Assembly (NCBI GenBank): GCA_046160865.1
Contig: JBJXHG010000038.1
Location: 1 to 14,899, forward strand
Reading direction: 5' to 3'
Length of the DNA: 14,899 nucleotides
From: JBJXHG01 sp046160865
Lineage (GTDB): Bacteria; Planctomycetota; UBA1135; GCA-002686595
Under the pieces are notes generated by a model, which had not been told where the DNA came from, did not search any database, and saw nothing but the letters and a program-made list of their open reading frames with translations. Each line of letters opens with the position of its first letter. Position 1 is the first letter of the stretch. The position numbers and the translations under genes are program-made. Shown here piece by piece: positions 10,201-14,899 of the stretch.

Positions 10201-10750
10201 GAGCGGCGTCGACGGTCTCCGCGTCGAAGAGCTCGAGTGCACCGGCGAATCGCCTTCGGCGTTCTGCTTCGGCGACGGCTCGCTCGCGACCGCGTGTCCG
10301 TGCGCTCTGCCGGACACGGTTCCGAATCCGAGCGGTGCGTCCGACGCAGGTTGCGCGAACTCGTTCCATCTCGGCGGCGGCCGCCTCACGATCTCGGGCG
10401 CGGTGAATCCCGACACGATCGTGCTCACCGCGAGCGATCTGTCGACGATCGGCTTCACGTTCTTTTTCTTCGGTACTGGCATCGACGCGGCTGGCTTCGC
10501 GGTCGGTGACGGCGTGCGCTGCGTCGACGGCACGTTGATCCGCTTCGGCTCGCAGAACGCGGTCGGCGGGACGGCGATGTATCCGAATCCGGGCCTTGGC
10601 TTGACGACACCGGTCTCGACGATCGGCTCGACGCCGCCGGGCAGCGGGCTCGTCGGCCATTACCAAGCGCTCTACCGCAACGCCGTCGCGGGCTTCTGCT
10701 CACCCGGAACCGTCAACCTGACGAACGCGTACCGCATTCCGTGGAATTGA
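7205..10750 (+). CDS. Secreted M36 (fungalysin-type) metalloprotease, copy 1
   Basis: This 1181-aa extracellular zinc endopeptidase has a signal peptide (1-23, cleavage after AAA). An FTP-like inhibitory propeptide spans about 85-195 and a PepSY-like propeptide about 205-305 (YEYLVDATNGDVL). The M36 catalytic domain is about 310-725. HEYSH (510-514) gives two zinc histidines and the catalytic Glu511; Glu535 in MGEGWGDF is the third ligand. HNVGEVW (624-630) is another fungalysin motif. An Ig-like domain follows (about 727-825). A MAM/jelly-roll-like domain (about 836-1012) carries DADGSGSCYL, probably calcium-binding. A Cys-containing C-terminal domain (1019-1181) opens FCFGDGS. The start is set by AAGGAG (7194-7199), 5 nt upstream of ATG. 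A run of eight C (7172-7179) lies in the leader. It follows the transglycosylase by 54 bp and is paralogous to the next gene. Its substrate is unknown. Confidence 0.92.
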   Translation: MRLRRSVCGSVAFVLLFATPAAAQFAPETLHAAGHTDHPLPLPYFDARFEAGEVRAAVRAQIERARSEVERNARALDRLRLASDVPAVVIDEDELFGTPHFVRSTRAFLTAPTEGGTNDTRRIATDFVARYPHLFEVTPGELAAARVRRDFVTKHNGMRHLTLQQEIGGLELFGCQLKASVTARGELINVSSTMLPLARRPLALPEATLPAARAIRIAAQDTGLALASEPEPTGSAAGRTQRQTWRTPGELRADVELVTQLVAFPRSRSEIRPAWSLTIAEPGLGNTYEYLVDATNGDVLRRWNRLHFFGGTQPISMRVYTSDSPAPGSPGNATPNDFQFPFVPRSLVTITPGEVAASSPNHWIDDGGNETLGNNVDAHTDLNADNAPDLPRPQGAPARTFDFALDTTQAPSTYRSAAVTQLFYLCNRYHDKLYSLGFDEAAGNYQASNFGLGGVQGDRVLAQAQDGQGTDNANFNTTGTDGSEGRMQMYVFSFPTPDRDGALDADIVFHEYSHGLSIRLHDGMVFGEQSGGMGEGWGDFIGISMNTEATDDPNANYCTGGYSTLHFLQPTYVDNYYFGIRRFPYSTDLNVNPQTYADIDPAQQSYPPAIPRSPVISNTADQVHNVGEVWCNTLFECRAQLWNTLGFAANDVMLQLVVDGMKLSPLNPNFLQARDAILAADLATFGGAHSSELWAGFAKRGLGFSATSPSGSTTTGVVEAFDVPVLILFAYPNGIPQQLAPGASTTFQVAVTGIGTTNPVPGSGELHYSINGGAFASVPMTPTGPNQYDATLPALSCFDVVRFYVASDASTGVGTDPASAPTAFRSAQAFTGVSALFTDDFQANFGWTASVVGASSGQWQRGVPVDDPAWAYDPAADADGSGSCYLTQNTLGNTDVDGGSVLLVSPAIDMLGAQAVRIAYDYYLTLTVEDGVDRLLVEISSSGTSGPWTEIARHDTNGANAWRHHEVDSGTLLGLGIPLTTDMRLRFTANDSGTASIVESGVDGLRVEELECTGESPSAFCFGDGSLATACPCALPDTVPNPSGASDAGCANSFHLGGGRLTISGAVNPDTIVLTASDLSTIGFTFFFFGTGIDAAGFAVGDGVRCVDGTLIRFGSQNAVGGTAMYPNPGLGLTTPVSTIGSTPPGSGLVGHYQALYRNAVAGFCSPGTVNLTNAYRIPWN

Positions 10751-10776
10751 GCGCAGGCTGACGTGCACCGCACCGC

Positions 10777-10802
10777 GCCTGGGCGCTTCACGGCGCCCGG
10801 GC
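10777..10802 (+). terminator. GC-rich hairpin after the first protease
   Basis: Bases 10777-10786 and 10793-10802 form a 10-bp stem with one G-T wobble around the loop TTCACG, starting 26 bp after the stop codon. No T-tract follows, so it is not a standard intrinsic terminator. It could slow polymerase, protect the mRNA 3' end, or be incidental in GC-rich DNA. Confidence 0.35.
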
Positions 10803-10834
10803 CGGGTGATCGGGTCGTGAGGCGTTGCGTGCTC

Positions 10835-10876
10835 GTGAACGGTTCGTGCATGGGCAACTCGGACGAGTCGCGTTAG
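10835..10876 (+). pseudogene. Relic of the transglycosylase 3' end (duplication scar)
   Basis: Read in frame, these codons give VNGSCMGNSDESR and a TAG stop. The true transglycosylase ends VSSMGNSGEAR and TAG (7115-7150). Seven of the last 11 residues agree, and both stops fall at the start of TAGCCT. This is best explained if the tandem duplication that made the second protease began inside the transglycosylase gene, leaving an untranslated C-terminal fragment. The alternative is that the bases are conserved because they form a promoter. The match fades upstream of about 10841. Confidence 0.5.
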
Positions 10877-10896
10877 CCTCCGTCTGGAGCGAGCGC
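10841..10896 (+). promoter_or_regulatory. Copy 2 of duplicated upstream element (CATGGGCAACTC ... TAGCCT)
   Basis: This is the partner of 7115-7170: CATGGGCAACTC at 10849-10860 and TAGCCT at 10874-10879, with the same 13-nt spacing. TAGCCT ends 47 nt before the ATG of the second protease. The leader downstream is diverged and lacks the C8 run of copy 1. A separate promoter for this gene would fit the hairpin that precedes it. Confidence 0.5.
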
Positions 10897-10926
10897 CTTT
10901 CGAACTGCGCCTCGCGAGGAGTTCTC

Positions 10927-13900
10927 ATGCGCTTGCGGCTCTCTACTTCCGGTTCCTTCGCCCTCCTGTTCCTCCTCGCGAGCACGTCCGCCGCGCAGGT
11001 CAGTCCGGCGCTGTTTCCGGGACAGCGCGTGCCGCTGCCGTTCCTCGATACGCGTTACGACGACGGCGAGACGCGCGCGTTCGTGCGCGCCGCGCTGCGC
11101 ACGTCGCGCACGGCGACCGCGACGCGCACGCGCGGGTTGGACGCCGGGCGCCTCGCGATCGACGCGCCCGGCGTGCGCATCGACGATCACGAGCTGTTCG
11201 GAACGCCGCACTTCGTGCGCTCCACGCTCGGGTTCCTGTCCGAGCCGATGCCGCTCACCGCCAACGGCCACGCCGACACGCGCGCGATCGCGGCCGCGTT
11301 CGTCGAGCGCTACCCGGCGTTGTTCGAGGTGACGGCCGGCGAGCTCGGCGCCGCGCGCGTCACGCGCGACTTCGGCACGAAGCACAACGGTGTGCGGCAC
11401 CTGACGCTGCAGCAAGAGGTCGGGGGACTCGAGCTCTTCGGCTGCCAGCTCAAGGCGAGCGTCACCGCGCGCGGCGAGCTGATCGACATCGCGAGCTCGA
11501 TGCTCCCGCTCGCGCGCCATCCGCTGGTCGTGCCTGCGGCGACGCTGGCGCCCGCGCAAGCGATCCGCGCCGCCGCGCGCGATGCAGGGCTCGCACTCGC
11601 GCTCGAGCCGATCGCGGAGTCCGCGCCCGCCGGCGTCGCGCGCGCACAGACCTGGCAGCGCGCGGCCGAGCTGCGCGCGGACGTGACGCTCACGACGAAG
11701 CTGGTCGCGTTCCCGCGCACGCGCACCGACGTGCGTCCGGCGTGGTCGGTGCCGATCGCCGAGCCGGGCCTCGGCAACACGTACCACTATCTGGTCGACG
11801 CGACGAACGGCGAGGTGCTCTGGCGTTGGAACAGCTTGCACCACCTCGGTGGCACCCAGCCGATCACGATGCGCGTGTACACCGTCGACAGCCCGGCGCC
11901 CGGTTCGCCGGGCAACACGACGCCGAACGGCCTGCAATTCCCGTTCGTTCGGCGCGATCTCGTCACGATCACGCCGGGCGAGGTCGTCGCGTACTCGCCG
12001 AACCACTGGATCGACGACGGCGGCAACGAGACGCTCGGCAACAACGTCGACGCGCACACCGACCTGAACGGTGACAACCTGCCCGACTTGCCGCGTCCGC
12101 AGGGCTCGCCCGCGCGCGTCTTCGACTTCCCGCTCGACCCGAGCCTGCCGCCGTCGTCGTACCGCAAGGCGGCGGTGACGCAGCTCTTCTGGTCGTGCAA
12201 TCGCATGCACGATCGGCTGTACGCGCTCGGCTTCGACGAGGTCGCGCACAACTTCCAGCGCACGAACTTCGGGCTCGGCGGAGCGGGATCGGATCGCATC
12301 CAAGCGGACGCACAGGACGCGCTCGGCACGAACAACGCGAACTTCGACACGCTCGGCACGGACGGCAGCGGAGCGCGCATGCAGATGTACGTGTTCGACG
12401 GCCCGACGCCGGCGCGGGACGGCAGTCTCGACTCCGACATCGTCTACCACGAGTACGCGCACGGCCTGTCGATCCGCTTGCACGAGGGCAGCTTGTTCGG
12501 CGAGCAGTCGACCGGCATGGGCGAGGGCTGGGGCGACTTCTTCGGCATCGCGATGAACGCCGAGCCCGGCGACGACCCCCACGCCAACTACACGATGGGC
12601 CCGTACACGACGCTGCAGTTCGTGTTGCCGACCTTCGACGACAACTACTACTTCGGGATCCGCCGCTTCCCGTACAGCACGGACTTCAACGTCAATCCGC
12701 AGACGTTCGCCGACATCGATCCGACGCAGCAGGCGTATCCGCCCGCGGTGCCGCGCAGCCCGGTCGTCGGCAACTCGGCCGACGAAGTGCACAACAGCGG
12801 CGAGGTGTGGTGCGGCGTGCTGCTCGAATGCCGTGCGGCCCTGTGGAGCACGCTGGGCTTCGCCGCCAACGAGCTGACGATGCAGCTCGTCGTCGACGGC
12901 ATGAAGCTGTCGCCGCCGAACCCGAGCTTCCTGCAGGCGCGCGACGCGATCTTGCTCGCCGACATCGCAGGCTACGCGGGCGTGCACTTGCCGGCGCTGT
13001 GGAGTGCGTTCGCGAAGCGTGGACTCGGCGACTCGGCCGAAGCGCCGCCGTCGAGCACGACGACGGGCATCGTCGAAGCGTTCGACATCCCGAAGCTCCT
13101 GCTGTTTCGTTTCCCGGTCGGCATCCCGTCGCAGCTCACGCCGGGAGTCGCGGCGAATTTCTCGGTCCTCGTGCTCGGTGTCGGGCCGAACGATCCGCTG
13201 CCGGGCACCGGACAGCTGCACTACTCGATCAACGGCGCGCCGTTCGTGTCGGTGCCGATGCTGGAGAACGCGCCGAACGACTACACCGCCACGCTGCCGG
13301 TCGTGTCGTGCTTGGATCAGATCGCGTTCTACGTCTCTTCGGATTCGGACGACGGCGTCGTGACGAATCCGTCGCACGCGCCGGAGGTGACGCGCTTCGC
13401 TCAGGCGTACGAAGCGATCGCGACCGTGTTCAGCGACGACTTCGAGACCGACGAAGGCTGGGTCGCGACCAGCTTCGGAGCCACCACGGGTTTCTGGCAG
13501 CGCGGCGTTCCGATCAACGATCCGAATTGGACGGCGGATCCGTTCTTCGACGCGGACGGCAGCGGCCAGTGCTACTTGACGCAGAACCAGTTCGGCAACA
13601 CGGACGTCGACGACGGCCCGGTCGAGTTGCGCTCGCCGCCGATCGACATGTCCGCCGGTGCGGGCGTGCGCATGTCGTACGCGTACTACTTCACGCTGTC
13701 GGTCGAGACCGGTGACGACGTCATGCTCGTCGAGATGAGCAGCAACGGCGACGCGGGTCCGTGGGTGGAAGTCGCGCGACACGACACCGACGCGGCGAAC
13801 GTCTGGCGCACGAACGAGATCGACGCGCTGCGGCTCGCGGCGTTCGGCGTGCCGTTGACGGACGACATGCGCGTGCGCTTCACCGTGATCGACGGCGGCG

Positions 13901-14463
13901 CCTCGACAGTGGTCGAGGGCGGGCTCGATGCGTTCCGCGTCGAGCGTCTCGTGTGCGCGGAGCGGCCCGCCGCGTTCTGCTTCGGCGACGGCTCCCTCGC
14001 GACGCCGTGCCCGTGCGCGCCGCCCGACACGGTGCCGAGCCCGAGTGGCGCTGCGGGTGCCGGCTGCGCGAACTCCTTCCATCCCGGTGGCGGACGGCTC
14101 GACTTCGCTGGCACGCTCGATCCCGACACGGTGGTACTCACGGCCAGCGACCTCTCGCCGGCGGGCTTCACGTTCTTCGTGTTCGGCAGCAGCATGCTCG
14201 CGGACGGGTTCGCGGTCGGCGACGGGTTGCGTTGCGTCAGCGGCGCGCTCCTGCGCTTCGGCTCACAGAACGCGGTCGCGGGGACGGCGCTGTATCCGAA
14301 TCCAGCCGCGGGCTGGACGACGCCGCTCTCGACGATCGGATCGACGCCGCCAAACAGTGGCATCACCGGTTACTACCAAGCGATCTACCGCAACGCCGAG
14401 GCGGGCTTCTGCTCGCCCGGCACGATCAACCTGACGAGCGGGTACGCGATCACTTGGTACTAG
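10927..14463 (+). CDS. Secreted M36 (fungalysin-type) metalloprotease, copy 2
   Basis: This 1178-aa paralogue of the preceding gene has the same domain order and is, by eye, about 70% identical across the catalytic region. It has a signal peptide (1-23), FTP/PepSY-type propeptide (about 80-300), and M36 catalytic domain with HEYAH at 508-512 (Glu509 catalytic) and Glu533 in MGEGWGDF as third ligand. Ig-like, MAM-like and FCFGDGS C-terminal domains follow. The frame is open back to 10825, but ATG 10927 is chosen because MRLR..., like the first copy, leads directly into the signal peptide, and GAGGAG (10916-10921) lies 5 nt upstream. Differences include loss of the NYCTG cysteine (NYTMG here) and FCFGDGSLATPCPC for ATACPC. 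Both active sites are intact, so neither copy looks degenerate. The stop codon abuts a strong hairpin. Confidence 0.92.
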   Translation: MRLRLSTSGSFALLFLLASTSAAQVSPALFPGQRVPLPFLDTRYDDGETRAFVRAALRTSRTATATRTRGLDAGRLAIDAPGVRIDDHELFGTPHFVRSTLGFLSEPMPLTANGHADTRAIAAAFVERYPALFEVTAGELGAARVTRDFGTKHNGVRHLTLQQEVGGLELFGCQLKASVTARGELIDIASSMLPLARHPLVVPAATLAPAQAIRAAARDAGLALALEPIAESAPAGVARAQTWQRAAELRADVTLTTKLVAFPRTRTDVRPAWSVPIAEPGLGNTYHYLVDATNGEVLWRWNSLHHLGGTQPITMRVYTVDSPAPGSPGNTTPNGLQFPFVRRDLVTITPGEVVAYSPNHWIDDGGNETLGNNVDAHTDLNGDNLPDLPRPQGSPARVFDFPLDPSLPPSSYRKAAVTQLFWSCNRMHDRLYALGFDEVAHNFQRTNFGLGGAGSDRIQADAQDALGTNNANFDTLGTDGSGARMQMYVFDGPTPARDGSLDSDIVYHEYAHGLSIRLHEGSLFGEQSTGMGEGWGDFFGIAMNAEPGDDPHANYTMGPYTTLQFVLPTFDDNYYFGIRRFPYSTDFNVNPQTFADIDPTQQAYPPAVPRSPVVGNSADEVHNSGEVWCGVLLECRAALWSTLGFAANELTMQLVVDGMKLSPPNPSFLQARDAILLADIAGYAGVHLPALWSAFAKRGLGDSAEAPPSSTTTGIVEAFDIPKLLLFRFPVGIPSQLTPGVAANFSVLVLGVGPNDPLPGTGQLHYSINGAPFVSVPMLENAPNDYTATLPVVSCLDQIAFYVSSDSDDGVVTNPSHAPEVTRFAQAYEAIATVFSDDFETDEGWVATSFGATTGFWQRGVPINDPNWTADPFFDADGSGQCYLTQNQFGNTDVDDGPVELRSPPIDMSAGAGVRMSYAYYFTLSVETGDDVMLVEMSSNGDAGPWVEVARHDTDAANVWRTNEIDALRLAAFGVPLTDDMRVRFTVIDGGASTVVEGGLDAFRVERLVCAERPAAFCFGDGSLATPCPCAPPDTVPSPSGAAGAGCANSFHPGGGRLDFAGTLDPDTVVLTASDLSPAGFTFFVFGSSMLADGFAVGDGLRCVSGALLRFGSQNAVAGTALYPNPAAGWTTPLSTIGSTPPNSGITGYYQAIYRNAEAGFCSPGTINLTSGYAITWY

Positions 14464-14490
14464 CTTGCGGCGCGTCCTCGCGCCGCAAGC
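14463..14490 (+). terminator. Perfect 12-bp hairpin beginning at the stop codon of the second protease
   Basis: GCTTGCGGCGCG (14463-14474) and its exact reverse complement (14479-14490) flank the loop TCCT. The first stem base is the last base of the TAG stop. There is no T-tract, but this is the strongest local hairpin in the window and probably ends or stabilises the protease mRNA. It is also the first member of the hairpin series that follows. Confidence 0.5.
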
Positions 14491-14563
14491 ATGCGCGGAG
14501 CGTGCGGCGCGCTCTCGCGCCGCATGCATGCGCGGAGCGTGCGGCGCTCCTCGCGCCGCATGC
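14491..14563. repeat. Two tandem palindromic hairpin repeats
   Basis: Unit 1 (14491-14527, 37 nt) and unit 2 (14528-14563, 36 nt) share an identical first 20 nt (ATGCGCGGAGCGTGCGGCGC) and an identical end (CGCGCCGCATGC). Each folds: TGCGGCGCG/CGCGCCGCA with loop CTCT (14503-14524), and TGCGGCGC/GCGCCGCA with loop TCCTC (14540-14560). Each stem extends three pairs if a G-T is allowed. The stems share GCGGCGC with the preceding hairpin, making an array of three related stem-loops. The arrangement resembles bacterial REP-type elements, but the family is not recognised. Confidence 0.75.
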
Positions 14564-14571
14564 GAAGCGCT

Positions 14572-14807
14572 TTAAACGGCGGGGACCCGTTGCAGCTGCT
14601 TACGCCCGACTGTGACGTGCAGATTGCCTGCGCTCTTCAACTGCGAGTTGCGCGGCTGCGACCGCTGTCGTTCTGACGGTCCGACGGTTTCCAATGCCGC
14701 ATTGCTGCGCAGCGTGCGCTCGCAACGAGCCAATGCAGATGCACACCCAAGGCAATCTGCGCGTCGCAGTTGAGCGCAAGCAGCTGCAACGGGTCCCCGC
14801 CGTTTAA
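14572..14807. repeat. 236-bp element with 58-bp terminal inverted repeats
   Basis: The left arm (14572-14629) and the reverse complement of the right arm (14750-14807) match at 53 of 58 positions. The outer 30 bp of each arm (14572-14601 and 14778-14807), beginning TTAAACGGCGGGGACCC, are identical. The five differences, all in the inner 28 bp, are all transitions. About 120 bp separate the arms and hold no credible reading frame; a small palindrome (CAATGC/GCATTG) lies inside. No target-site duplication is visible. It could be a miniature inverted-repeat element, a long RNA stem-loop or a protein-binding palindrome; the sequence alone does not decide. Confidence 0.75.
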
Positions 14808-14899
14808 CACGCTCCGCGCGGAGGACCGCGCTGCGCGTGGAGCGCTCGGCGCGAGGACGCGCTACGCGCATGCGGCCGCGACTGGCCGCGCGGAGCGGC
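14808..14899. repeat. GC-rich palindromic edge carrying left-array motifs in inverted orientation
   Basis: A perfect 12-bp palindrome CTCCGCGCGGAG lies at 14812-14823. The reverse complement of GCGCGGAGCGTG (found at 14493-14504 and 14530-14541) occurs at 14808-14819. The reverse complement of the first hairpin's GCGCGTCCTCGCGCCG (14470-14485) occurs at 14847-14862. A further stem GCGGCC/GGCCGC lies at 14872-14889. The region continues beyond the window. No gene is visible. Confidence 0.55.

Noticed and set aside
7190..10666. Very long antisense open frames (1158 aa here; similar ones at 3555-6341 and 10873-14082 on the minus strand)
   Set aside because: They mirror the sense genes, are dominated by Arg/Ala/Glu/His, contain no recognisable domain, and are the expected shadow of high third-position GC.
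10825..10926. Upstream extension of the second protease by 34 residues
   Set aside because: It runs through the duplicated promoter-like element, would bury the signal peptide, and a well-placed GAGGAG plus ATG at 10916-10929 matches the first copy's start.
14491..14563. CRISPR array
   Set aside because: There are only two adjacent units with no unique spacers between them, and the repeats are themselves full hairpins.
14491..14676. Short plus-strand frame (61 aa) inside the hairpin/inverted-repeat region
   Set aside because: It is built from repeat DNA, Arg/Ala-rich, with no ribosome-binding site and no recognisable domain.
14572..14807. Integron attC site, suggested by GTTTAAC at the right end
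   Set aside because: GTTTAAC in this orientation does not fit the required end consensus (RYYYAAC at the start, GTTRRRY at the end). The left end TTTAAAC does not fit either, and the 236-bp length exceeds usual attC sizes.

Overview
The window is very GC-rich, with G/C strongly favoured at third codon positions. That is why long open frames run antisense through almost every real gene. The best clue to the organism is the end of the two large secreted proteases. Both finish in a cysteine-containing domain that opens with FCFGDGS...CPC...GCANSF and closes with a YRNA..GF..pGt.NLT.aY motif. I associate this tail, and secreted HEAT-repeat proteins with W..WW motifs, with environmental Planctomycetota that have large genomes. 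This assignment is from memory of the families, not from a search.

Layout. Positions 1-420 hold no gene I can support, only a possible small folded RNA at 1-61. A TerC-family membrane protein (421-1176, +, TTG start) converges on, and overlaps by 80 bp, an orphan ParA-type ATPase (1097-1948, -). Upstream of parA on the same strand is a cytoplasmic BtuF-like cobalamin-binding protein (2059-3057, -). A 131-bp divergent gap separates it from a run of four plus-strand envelope or secreted genes. These are a 1095-aa exported zinc-ribbon/HEAT-repeat protein (3189-6476); a membrane-anchored lytic transglycosylase joined to it by a GTGA stop/start overlap (6473-7150); and two tandem paralogous M36 (fungalysin-type) metalloproteases (7205-10750 and 10927-14463) with the same multidomain architecture.

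The protease duplication carried its upstream region with it. The 56 bp ending about 35 bp before each start codon match at 44 positions without gaps. In the first copy that segment is the 3' end of the transglycosylase gene plus a -10-like TAGCCT. In the second copy it preserves a recognisable relic of the transglycosylase C-terminus, stop codon included.

The last 437 bp are non-coding and strikingly structured. A 12-bp perfect hairpin starts on the final base of the second protease's stop codon. Two tandem hairpin repeats follow, then a 236-bp element with 58-bp inverted arms (53/58 matches, all five differences transitions). A GC-rich edge then carries some of the left-hand motifs in inverted orientation. 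The element continues to, and perhaps past, the window end.

How the genes may work together: the plus-strand cluster looks like an envelope or extracellular module, with peptidoglycan cleavage, an exported scaffold protein and two secreted metalloproteases. The minus-strand pair and terC look like unrelated housekeeping or transport genes.
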